40,714 nucleotides of DNA. Source: Dissophora ornata. Lineage: Eukaryota > Mortierellomycota > Mortierellomycetes > Mortierellales > Mortierellaceae. This document shows, in pieces, positions 1 through 9,987 of this stretch (positions are counted from its first letter, which is position 1; each line of letters starts with the position of its first letter). Position numbers and translations under genes: made by a program. Under the pieces are notes generated by a model, which saw nothing but the letters and a program-made list of their open reading frames with translations, did not search any database and was not told the DNA's origin. The stretch covers positions 1 to 40,714 of the forward strand of contig MU616805.1 in the NCBI GenBank assembly GCA_025201705.1, given 5' to 3'.

Positions 1-131
1 AAAGGAAAAAAATGTGCACAGTGGAGAGAGCAGTCGAGAACGATGATTGGAGAGGAGAGAGAGCGAGTGAGAAGAGAGATAACGAGAGAGAAGAGAACAG
101 CACAATGTGTGTCTCTGTCTGTCCTTCTCTC

Positions 132-177
<46 letters not shown>

Positions 178-1325
178 CCATTATTGTTGTGTGATGATTG
201 TGTGTGTGCATGGATAGATATGCGCATGCTCATGTCCTGTCCACACACAATGCATGCCCAATGCATCCACAGGTCGACAGGTACAATACATCCACATCAC
301 AGATAAGCTTTAGCTAGTTCAAGTCAACAGGACAACACTTGCTTTGTTTATTCCGACCCGGAATGGTTACCTTTCTGCACCCATTCAGAGTTCTACCTCG
401 AAAGACGAAAAGAGATGCACAGACGCTGTGATAGACCACCAGGTTTTTGATTGTGACCTGCAAAGCAAATTATAATAACCCCTTTCTTGAGAGATAGAGA
501 GAGAGAGAGAGAGACAGAGAGGCAGAAAGAGACAGATAGACAGAGACACAGACTATCAGACACACTGCGAGTTCCCATTCCCTCCCCTGGCCCGTGCGCA
601 AGGAGGCCTGGCCCTACTCAAACACCTCTTGGCTACCTGCCACCACTGAGACAAACCAACGCTGCTTGTGGGCCCGTGCGGTACCAACAGGATCATCGTG
701 CCCACGAGTGCTTCTCGTCCACAACACAAACACATACTGAGACGGCGACGATCAAGAAGCTGGAAAAGGCCACCAAGGTCCAATATCCAGACACAGACCA
801 TGCTGGAACTGCATTGGCAGTTATTCATGCAACGTGGGACTCTTCAACATGCCACTGGACCCATAAGGTGCTCTATTGACCACACACAGCTCCGAAACAG
901 AATTAAAGAGCATACCGGCGCTCCCATCCAATGGGGCGACATGCTCCGCCTAAAAATGCTCGTTTCTGATACAGATCGTTCTGATCTTCAGCGGTGGCCA
1001 GAGTCGATATGACACACGCAAAGCGTTACGGAGATGAAGAAAAAAGACATCCGAAAGCGCGTGGCGCAGAACATGGTGCAGCTAGAGTCATTACTGACCA
1101 TTTGTAAAGGCATATGTCTTTGTCACGGATGCTGTATAAATCACTCCGAGGATGTGCCCTCTGCCAAAGCGCAAGCTCAGACACAGGAGACAGAAACACT
1201 CGAGTCTATGAACAAGATCCAGTGCACGGGGTGTCCATCAGCGATCGAAAAAAAAAAAAAAAAAATAAGAGCCAGGGCTTATTGCATTTGTAGCTATTTT
1301 TATCCTGGGGTGCCTGTCGCAAGCC
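1..1325. other. Gene-poor simple-sequence region
   Basis: Contains the CT run at 126-174, a GA-rich stretch at 490-522 and an 18-base A run at 1248-1265. The longest open frames (487-879 and 668-1012 on the plus strand, 556-828 on the minus strand) overlap each other on opposite strands. They have no recognisable domain and no clear splice-site pairing. I see no supported gene here; it may be intergenic, or the edge of a gene lying to the left. Confidence 0.6.
126..174. repeat. (CT)n microsatellite
   Basis: A nearly pure CT dinucleotide run with a few interruptions. Long CTCTCT/serine-leucine reading frames on both strands here are products of the repeat and not genes. Similar GA/CT runs recur at about 490-522, 40182-40220 and at the right edge of the window. 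Confidence 0.95.
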
Positions 1326-1642
1326 CTAGTGCCGCGTTGTCACCCTTGCTCTGTGCTGAAAGCGCAGTATTTGATTGTCATCGAGTATATTACTCTCGTC
1401 ATCAACACGTACTGCAAAGGCGTTGTGGAGTAGATCAGCTTGCACTTGTTCAAATAAAAGATTTTCCTCTATCTGACCGATCACTACTCCATGTGAAACG
1501 AGCGCACGGACCATGGGGACAAGGGGCAGCTTGCAGAGGTCCTTTCCAAGAGTCTGTGTAGTTGCACCAAGCACTATTCAAATAACGACTCATTTCATCC
1601 TCTTCCTCGTCTTCAAGGTTACTCACCCTCACTCACCCGCAT
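1326..1642 (-). CDS. Doubtful two-exon small ORF
   Basis: On the minus strand an open frame from 1573 to a TAG at 1326 is preceded by an AATAG acceptor. A GGTGAGT donor lies 53 nt upstream, and before it an ATG at 1642 in a compatible phase. Joining 1642-1627 to 1573-1326 gives an 87-aa product rich in Val, Leu and acidic residues, ending RVTTRH. I recognise no domain. The composition (few Ser/Pro, mixed charge) is more protein-like than the surrounding shadow frames, and it would share a CT-rich bidirectional promoter with the GH31 gene. The first exon encodes only five residues, so this may equally be the remnant of a longer gene or chance. Confidence 0.2.
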
Positions 1643-2037
1643 AGTAGCTCGGTGCAGACACCCACCACCAAACAAGCCAAGGGTTGATTCTCACTCCCCA
1701 GCCCGTTGCGCACAAAATCAGTCGTTGTCATCCATCTCCCGCAACGTGGCACAGTACTCTGTGATTCCCTCTACGGTATTCCCCCGACCGTCTGTGCTTT
1801 TTGTTCTTTCTTCCCCCTATCCCAGTCCTCCAGTCCTCCAGCACAAACACGCCCTCGAAACACCCATTTCTCTTATCATCCTCTCCCTCCCTCCCTTCCT
1901 TTTCTTCCCACCCTCTCCTCGAATCTCATTCCCCAATCCCTTCGTGCTTGCTCTTTGCTCATCCCCATAGACTCCTCTCCCCTCTTGTCCGGTCCCTGTT
2001 TGTCCCGGTATAGCCCCGTAAGAGAGCCCTCGTCATT
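1643..2037 (+). promoter_or_regulatory. Putative promoter/5' UTR of the GH31 gene
   Basis: The 400 bases before the GH31 start become strongly pyrimidine-rich on the sense strand from about 1800 to 2000 (CTCTCCCTCCCTCCC-type sequence). An in-frame TAG sits at 2011-2013, shortly before the ATG at 2038, so the coding region cannot extend further upstream without an intron. The same kind of sense-strand CT tract precedes several other genes in the window. Confidence 0.45.
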
Positions 2038-5000
2038 ATGGCCCTCCATTGGCATAGCCAACCTGTCCTCGGCACCTCCGGCGCGAGCAACCTAACGGCC
2101 ATGGCTGGCTCTACGAGTCCTTCTACCGCTGACTACAAAATTCTATCTTCCGAGCCACCGCTGCCTGAGCTGCGGCACAAACAAGGCGGGAAACTACTAC
2201 AGCTACCACTCGAGAGATCAGGGCAGGTCCTCTTGCAACTCGGCCTTGCTAGGAAGGCAAGGCTCGGTCCCGCCTTTGGCCCGGATCCTAGACAGCTGAC
2301 CATGAAGATCCAACCCCAGTCGCCGACTAGACTTTGTGTCGAAATCGAAAATTCTCATCGACAGGCATGGAAAGTGCCACAGTCCATCGTGCCTCGTCTC
2401 CCTTCCAAACAGCAGTTTGATCACCGCCAATCTGGTCAAACCGAACATGCTCTGGACTATGAGGTGGTCTGGAACGACCCCAGTTCGTTTGCATTCACCA
2501 TCCTACGCAAGGCTACGGGGGACAAGTTGTTTGATACATCTTCTTTCGGACTGACAATGAAGGATCAGTATCTGGAGCTCTCGACCCGTCTTGTCGGCGG
2601 ATCTGGTGAGCGGGCAGCCAGTCTCTTTGGACTGGGCGAGAATGCAGGCCAGTTGCGTCGAAAAGTTGGGACGACGACGACGCTTTGGGCGCGTGACAGC
2701 CCATGCAAACCAGATGTCAACTTGTACGGATGCCACCCTTTTTTCATGCAAGTCCTCCCGTCAGGATCCGCCCATGGTGTCGTAAGCTCCTCTTTCGCGG
2801 AATGGATGGATATGCGTCCCGTCGTCATGCTTCCAGCTGTGATTCAGTCTCAATTAACGTTTCTTTGGATTGTCTTTTTATCAATGTCATCGACGCGTTA
2901 TCAACGTACCAATTTGTGCTAATTCCAGCTCCTGCTGAGCTCCAATGGTATGGACATCGTGTTCTCGCCCGAGGGCGACCGACTGACGTACAAGGTCATC
3001 GGCGGCGCAATCGAGCTCTACGTCTTCACCGGCCCCACACCACAGCAGGTCATTCAACAGTACACCGAACTGGTCGGACGCCCTTGTATGATCCCCTACT
3101 ATGCCCAGGGCTTCCATATCTGCCGCTGGGGCTACGACAGCCTCGACAAGGTCAAGACCATCGTCTCCAACTTTAAAAAGCACTCATTGCCCCTCGAAGC
3201 TATGTGGATCGATATTGAGCAAGTCTTTGTTGCCCGTTCCGTCAACTTGCATGTGTTTGTTGTTGCCAGTTCTTATTAACCGCCTTATTGTCGTTACTAG
3301 CTACATGAAAGACTACAAATGTTTCACATTTGACCAAGAGAGATTCCCCACCAAGCAGCTCGCAGAGTACGTTGATGAACTGCACGCTCAGGATCAGAAA
3401 ATAGTCATGATCCTCGACCCCGGCATCAAGGTCCAATACGAACCTGGCTTTTACGAGCCCTACGACGAGGGTGTAGCCAAGAACTTGTTTGTGAAGAGAC
3501 GCATTACAAAATTTGAAGAGGCTGAAGACGGAACACAGCACCATGAAGGGGATCTTGTCGACTTTGTGGGCAAAGTCTGGCCCGGTAAAACCACTTTCCC
3601 GGACTGGTTCCATCCCGACGCGCAAGCGTACTGGACCAAGCACATCACGCAATGGTTACGACAAGTTCCTTTGGATGGAATCTGGATCGACATGAACGAG
3701 GCTGCGAGCTTCCATGACGGCGACTGCTCCCATATCGAGTTTTCAGAAGATCGCCCCGTGCAAATATCTGACTTTGCACTTGCAGAGGCCAGCGATTCGG
3801 ATGACGAGGGTGATCATTTACTCCAACCCCAGCATGCCGACTCAAGCACCAAGAAGAAAAAGGACTTGCCGAATGTTGCAAACAGCCACATAGACCTGGC
3901 CCACGACAGTGAGGCGATTCAGCCCAAGGATGCTATTGCCCTGCACGAGCAAGAATACGAGGAGAGTCATGATCCACACCGTCTGGAAAGGCAACGCCTT
4001 GATAGCTCTCTGCCGTCCTCCAGTACCGTCGAGCCAGAGACTGTGCTCGACCAAGGACCGAAGCCCGCTGTGATCTATAGGAATCTAAGCGAGCCCCCTT
4101 ACCGCATCAACAACAATAACGAGTTTGCCGATCTTGAATATCGCACAATTTCCCCGGATGCGCTGCACCATGGAGGGGTAACTGAGTATGACGCCCATAA
4201 CCTCTATGGCCACATGGAAGGCATTGCAACATATAATGCACTTCGAACTCTTCAGCCGGAAAGAAAGCCATTCATTCTCTCACGAAGCACATTTCCTGGT
4301 TCCGGTCGCTTTGTATGCAAGTGGAATGGCGACAATTGGTCTACAGAGTATGACATGAAGGCGTCGATAGGTGGACTGTTGAACTTTCAGTTCTTTGGTA
4401 TCCCAATGGTCGGCGCCGACATTGGCGGATTTGGAGATACAGCAACAGAAGAGCTGTTGATCCGATGGCATCAATTGGGGGCATTTTATCCGTTCATGCG
4501 TAACCACAACTGCCTCCCAAACCCTTCACAGGAGCCGTACATCACCAAAGCGCTGGAGCAGGTCACTCGCACATATGTCGACATGCGGTACAGGTTGTTG
4601 CCGTACTGGTACACGCTCTTTTACCGGTCCCATCAAGACGGCCGGATGGTATGTTCTCCGGTGTGGGTCCTTGATCCTAGAGACCAGGACCTACTCTCGA
4701 ACGACGAGCAATTTCTGGTTGGAGAATCACTCCTGATCTCACCTGTATTGAAGCTCAAGCAAAAGGCTGTCCAGGCACGTTTCCCGGCTGGCCGGTGGTA
4801 TGACATGCACTCTGGTGAGCTTGAAGTGTTTGTGCAGTCCAAAGAGGACGCGGCAGCCAGTCAGGTTTATAGAATGGAGGCGCCTCTGGAGAGCATTCCG
4901 GTCCATCTCCGGGGTGGTCATATCTTGCCTCGCGCCGGCATTGAGACAGGAACGTTCATTCAGACAACGTCACAAGTACAACAGGCGCCTCTCGAGATCT

Positions 5001-5569
5001 TGGTGGCATTAGACGACACTGAGTGTGCCCGCGGGGAGTACTATCACGACGACGACTCTTTTGCGCCAAAGGATGGGACCTTGGTAAAGTTCCAGGCACG
5101 CCCCGGTCTACTCACAATGTCGTCGTTTGCTGCCGACAAACTTGTGGACCCTGTATGGGAGGGATGCAGGGGAGAAGCCAGGGCAGCCGAGACAGCTGAA
5201 AAGGACGCCAGTGAGTTGCTTGTGCCGCAGGGCAGGGGCGATCTACGACGGACATTTGTGCAGTCAGTGGTGGTTTGGGGAGTTGGGATGGACCGCGTGG
5301 TCCCGGGCAAGGTCGCGAAGGGAGGGGCGAGGTCGTCCTGTCAGGTGGAGCCGCACCAGGTGCGGGTGTCGATTGTGAGGGCAGTGGGGCCGCTGACGGA
5401 GACGCTGCAGCACCGGCGTGAGCTGCGGGCGGTCCCAGCAGAGGAGGTCACGGTGGAGTGGGAGCAGTCGAAGGCGCAGCTGGCTGTGCGGTTCACGCGA
5501 GGGGGAGGGCTACGGATCAGTGGCGATGAGGCGCTGGAGGTGGACTGGACAGAGGCGCTTGTAGCGTGA
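2038..5569 (+). CDS. GH31 alpha-glucosidase (3 exons)
   Basis: Exons 2038-2781, 2929-3218, 3301-5569; 1100 aa. Family 31 glycoside hydrolases release alpha-D-glucose from non-reducing ends by a retaining mechanism. The nucleophile is Asp475 in WIDMNEA and the acid/base is Asp689 in KWNGDNW. Other family blocks seen: SLFGLGENAG, YYAQGFHICRWGY, WIDIDYM, the ADIGGF/MRNH region, and the C-terminal beta domain (FPAGRWYD, LRGGHILPR). About 213 residues separate the catalytic Asps because of an acidic, Ser/Lys-rich low-complexity insert (about 490-590). No signal peptide is visible at the N-terminus, so a cytosolic or unconventional location is possible. Intron 2 has a GC donor: splicing 3218 to 3301 regenerates WIDIDYM in frame, which no GT donor does. 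The start is the first in-frame ATG after a stop; the ATG at 2101 has the better context (GGCCATGGC) and may be used instead. Confidence 0.93.
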
Positions 5570-5690
5570 AGTGATGGCAGTGTGGGCGAATGTGTGATAA
5601 ATTGGGCTCAAACAGAATTATGAAATTGAAATAGAAATGATGGGGGGTCGCACGTTTTGCGTTTTTCCCATCGCCACCATCGTCCATCCA

Positions 5691-5730
5691 TCCTCATCCA
5701 TCCTCATCCATCCTCATCCATCCTCATCCA
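5691..5730. repeat. TCCTCATCCA decamer, 4 perfect copies
   Basis: Four head-to-tail copies of the decamer lie at 5691, 5701, 5711 and 5721, flanked by degenerate copies and then by a CT/CCCCTCC tract to about 5812. This is 100-140 bases upstream of the ERO1 start codon on its sense strand, so the repeat is probably in the promoter or 5' UTR. The 5570-5830 gap holds nothing else I can name. Confidence 0.9.
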
Positions 5731-5830
5731 TCCATCCTCTCCATCCGTCCTCATCCTTCCCTCCTCATCCCCTCCCCTCCCCTCCCCTCCCTCCCCTTCC
5801 TCTTCCCCTCCCATCAACTGCCCGCTTAGC

Positions 5831-8761
5831 ATGCACCCTTCCTCGCCCCCTTCCCGCTGCAGACAGACTCATCCCTGGCTTGCCCTCTCCATCCTCGCCA
5901 TCGTCCTTGCCGCTACACCCCTCACGGCTGCGCAGCCGTCAGCCCTATCTCCTGGACAGCCAGCCTCCAAACATGCCGTCCGCCACGACCCCTTCCACGG
6001 ACTATTCATTGTCCCAGACCACAGCACTGGCCCTGAAGCTAAAAAGGGTCGCTCTGTCAACGTTCCCTACTTTGTCGAGCACCTGATCCCCCATTCTCCA
6101 TCCCAATCAGTCCATCCAGGCCATGCAACGCATCCATCCCACGCATCCCATGCCTCCTCGCCGCGCCAGTCTATTGGCATCCACGAGGGACACGACCATG
6201 CGCTGCACAAGCCAGGGCACTGCCGGGTGGGTGCTCAATTCATATCCTATCAAACACTGTACACATACTCTACTGCACAGACGTACGTGGTGCCACCAAA
6301 TTGTGGAGTAAGCAGTCGCTGATTAATCCTCTCCTTTTTTCTTTTTCGTAATCCATCCTGCCTACATCCTTGTCCGCTCCTTCCAGCAATCGATGCAGAT
6401 TGAAAACTCGCTCTGCGACTACGACGCAGTCGAGAGTATCAACCGGGAGATGCGGAAGCAGCTCCAAGCTCTAGTGCAGGAAAAATACTTCAAATTTTAC
6501 AAGGTTTGTAGCTTGTTCGAGAGACAGATGCAAGGTACCGACAGCGCGATGGAATTAGTGCTGACACTGTTTTTGCCTGCTCCTCCTCACCCATAGCTCA
6601 ATCTCTACGGGACTTGTCCCTTTTGGACTGAGAATCACCTCTGCACAAACAAAGACTGTGGCGTCGCCGTTATTGATGAGGTAGATGCATCGCGACTTGA
6701 TCAAGCAGAAAGACATCTGATCTCCCGCTGTTTTCAAGTGCAACGTCAATTTAACCACGCTCTGTGTGCCACACCTGTCAATGCACGTTCAATTACTGCT
6801 TCGCTAGAGAACTATCCCAGAAGAATGGACAAGCGCTGCCCTCGGTGCCATCTCCTCGCCGACGAATGGAATGGTAATATGGACTCTCTTTGCAAGTCGT
6901 TTGTCCATAGTTTAAGCATTGGTTCCCTGAACATAAATCCTCTCCTCTCCATGCCACCCGTTTAGTCCTTCCAACCATACAAGAGTTGTCAACTCAAAGA
7001 TCAGGACTTTTGCCAGGTCGACGATGAAGCCCTTTCTGAAGGCGTCTACGTTGACCTAATGGAAAATCCAGAGCGCTTCACCGGCTACTCAGGCCCGTCA
7101 GCAGCCAAGGTCTGGGACGCCATCTATAATGAAAACTGCTTCAACATTGCCCAGAAGATGCAGGCTGCTTCTGATTGTGAACAATGCTCGCTTGATCGTC
7201 AAGCAGACGAAGAACTCCTGGCAGGAAAGCTGAAGGCTGCTGCCATGACGGGAATCTCATTAGCCAGAAACCCCGTTGCAGTAGCAGAACCACTAGATCG
7301 ACCGGCAGTAAAGAGAGAGGCGGCGAATGCTGGGAGCAATCATGGAGCAACATTCTCAACCACACCTATACCATCTGAGGCATTGGGCGCCTTTGCTGCA
7401 GGGTCAAGTCAGGACGAGGAAATTTGTCTGGAAAAGCGGGTCTTTTATCGGATGATCTCTGGTCTACATGCTTCAATCTCGATCCATATCTGCGACGAGC
7501 ACTTTAATCAAACCTCAGGGGTGTGGGTATGCGGATGAATTCACATCAATCTGCCTTGTCCGGACGCTTCAATAGTTCGAGAGACCTAAGACTCATGTAC
7601 TAATCGCCTTTATAATTAACATGGTCCGGCCATAGGGTCCCAATTTGGAGTGCTTTGTGTCCAGAGTTGGTGCGCATCCAGATCGTCTGGAAAATATTTA
7701 TTTTGATTATGCAATCCTGGTTCGCGCTGTGACAAAGCTGTCTGGGTATCTGAAGGACTACGAGTTTTGTACTGGCCATCCAAAGGAAGATGCCAGAGTC
7801 AAGGTAAGAGGGGTTTCTGTTGAATTTGGCGTCGCCCGCAACTAAGGATCGCAAACTAACTACTTTGTGTACGCTTCGATGAATTCGTAGGCGATGGTCG
7901 ACCGTTTGATCGCAACTTCAACCAAATCACCGGCGATTTTTGACGAAAAGGCCATGTTTGTTGGGCCAGGAGCGCAAGCGCTCAAGCTGGAGTTTCGGGA
8001 TCACTTTAGGAACATCACAAAGATCATGGATTGTGTCGGGTGTGAAAAGTGTCGCCTCTGGGGCAAAGTTCAGACCTCAGGACTAGGCACCGCCTTGAAA
8101 GTGCTTTTCTCATACAATGACGAGCATCTGAAGTACGTACTTTTTTTTTTTTTTTAAAGTGAGGTCCTGGATGACATTCTAATCAAGCCCCAATACCCCT
8201 GATCTCCTTTTTTATAGTCCAATCAAGCACCCAAACCTACTCCAGAGAACAGAGATCGTTGCTTTGTTCAATACCCTTAACCGGTTGTCAGAGAGCGTCG
8301 AGTCAATAACAATGTTCCGGGAGATGTATATGCAGCAGTTTGGACCTCGCCAAGACATCGTTCCGACGGAGGTTGTCTCTTCCGAGCACCAGCAAGATCC
8401 GTCCTCACCAGAGACAACAACCACGGAAAAAGACGCCAGTACAGAAGGCGAGTCAGATTCGCCAGGAACTCAACCATTCTTTGCTTCCGCATCAGAGGGC
8501 CGTGTAGAATCGCCTGCAGTAGCCCAGCATCGACCTATTTCCAAATTGCAACCCGCAGCGCGCTCACCGTACCTTACAGAATTGCCGTTGGCTAACGTCC
8601 ATACCCTTATCAAAGGGACGCAAGAATGGATCCGGTCAAAAGGCTCTTCTCTGAGTAACTTGGTGCTGCAGATTTATTATCATCCAATATACCTGTATTA
8701 TGGTGGGCAAGGACAGGCTGGGAACACACCTCGAGGCGGCAGTAGCAAGGACAGCGAATAG
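5831..8761 (+). CDS. ERO1: ERO1 ER thiol oxidase (8 exons)
   Basis: Exons 5831-6307, 6387-6503, 6597-6680, 6808-6873, 6966-7526, 7636-7803, 7891-8132, 8218-8761; 752 aa. ERO1 is the FAD-dependent ER oxidase that re-oxidises protein disulfide isomerase and passes electrons to O2. A signal peptide is evident (hydrophobic core about residues 16-32). The shuttle region CPFW...C-x4-C is present (Cys205, Cys214, Cys219), as is the FAD-proximal active site CVGCEKC (Cys539, Cys542, Cys545). Other family blocks are [20 protein letters not shown] and [10 protein letters not shown]. The protein is about 190 residues longer than the yeast enzyme. The extra length lies in a His/Ser-rich segment after the signal peptide, a variable loop in exon 5 and a Ser/Thr-rich C-terminus. 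The start is the first in-frame ATG and directly begins the signal peptide. No C-terminal HDEL-type signal is seen. Confidence 0.97.
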
Positions 8762-8871
8762 CATTTGTACTGCTTCACAGAATCACAACATACAACACAG
8801 CATGTTCGTCGCCGCCAAGAGTAAATATACCATCGATAATAATAGAAAAAAAGGTGTATTGAAGTGATATT

Positions 8872-9860
8872 CTAGATGTCATGAAACTCATCAATATGGT
8901 GCCTGGCGCGCATGTGCTGAGCATTGACTAGAAGCCACTCTGTGAGATTATTCTTGACATTGATCCATGGCCGCTGATCTACTGAAGACTCATCCACTGA
9001 TGATATTGAAGGCTTGGATGCGAGCTGATCATTATGGCCTTCCTCAAGGGCTTCCTGCGTTTTGAATTTTGTGTCGTACAGATATGGCACTAGCATCGGT
9101 GTCGTTTCCGCGCTGTCTGTGAAGAGTAGAACCTAGGCGCGCAAAATCAAAGTATTATGACCATCGATGATTATCTGTTTCTACAAGTCTTCCCCACTCC
9201 ACCCCCTGATCAATCCCTCGCATGGCAAGATTCCTTGAACATCCCAGAGTACTGGAACTTACGTTGACGTATTCAAAGTTCTCCTTGTGGGGGTAAGGGA
9301 TCCCAGACGAGACCATGATCTGCTGAACCTTTTTGAAGTCAAAGCTGGTGTCGATTTCAATCCGGTTAATAGCTGTTGCTTTCTTTCGGGACTGATCGAC
9401 AACAACCCCAAAGTTTTTGACCGCCATTGGTTCGATGTTGGTCCCTGTAGCTCTTATCCTCGCCTATCCGAGAGAAAAGACACAGAAGGATCATAAGTCG
9501 GTTTAGCATTATTTAATGCGGCATTCTTTTATTTTTTTTTTGGTCGTATTGTTGGAAACCTGATGATAGTCGGGCGCGATCCGCTCAAACCAAAAAAAAA
9601 AAAACCTCACAGGAACTTACAACTTCTTGTTCAACATTATTCTTGATCCAGGCCTTCGCATCCGTTGTCTCCTGATCAACTTCCATGCTCACAGTCTTTT
9701 CGCCATCCATTTCTGGGTCGAGGACATGAGGAGCCTTCTCGATCGCACCCGCATTGGCGACTGCATCTGCATTTGCTTGCGCTTTCCTTGCAGCCGCTGT
9801 TGCACCAGCTCCTGGCGGCAGTTTCTTGCCTCTTGTGCGTGTCCTTGGGGGTGGTGCCAT
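8872..9860 (-). CDS. Unrecognised 233-aa protein (3 exons)
   Basis: Minus-strand exons 9860-9621, 9463-9263, 9132-8872, both introns with GTAAGT donors; frame closes exactly. The start has an excellent context (AAACATGGC). The N-terminal 35 residues are basic and Ala/Pro-rich (PPPRTRTRGKKLPPG), then an acidic linker, then a mixed-charge, probably globular middle (about 80-175) containing KKATAINRIEIDTSFDFKKV and FEYVNVLLFTDS. The last 40 residues look helical and end HHIDEFHDI. No signal peptide, membrane segment or zinc ligand pattern is visible. It is convergent with ERO1 (110 bases between stop codons) and tandem with NUP155 upstream. I do not recognise the family; the basic tail would suit a nuclear or chromatin-associated protein, but that is only a guess. 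Confidence 0.75.
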
Positions 9861-9897
9861 GTTTGCGTCGTGCTTCACTATACAAAACTACGATGCA

Positions 9898-9923
9898 TTT
9901 TTTTTTTTTTTTTTTTTTTTTTT
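9898..9923. repeat. Poly-T run of 26
   Basis: An uninterrupted 26-base T homopolymer (A on the minus strand) lies between the NUP155 stop codon and the start of the 233-aa gene. It could mark the NUP155 3' end or a poly(dA:dT) nucleosome-free promoter element for the downstream minus-strand gene. Homopolymers of this length are also prone to sequencing error. Confidence 0.9.
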
Positions 9924-9987
9924 GGTGCTTGTTTGCGCGGGGTGACTGCTCCTTTTTCTTTTATTTCTCTAGTTGTGCTTCAGACTA

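Noticed and set aside
487..1012. Overlapping plus-strand frames of 114-130 codons with some protein-like patches
   Set aside because: They start in a GA repeat, overlap minus-strand frames, have no domain I recognise, and the only joining splice would need a 22-nt intron.
5637..6086. 149-codon frame at the ERO1 5' end in another phase
   Set aside because: Ser/Pro/His product of the TCCTCATCCA repeat; ERO1 exon 1 with its signal peptide occupies the true phase.
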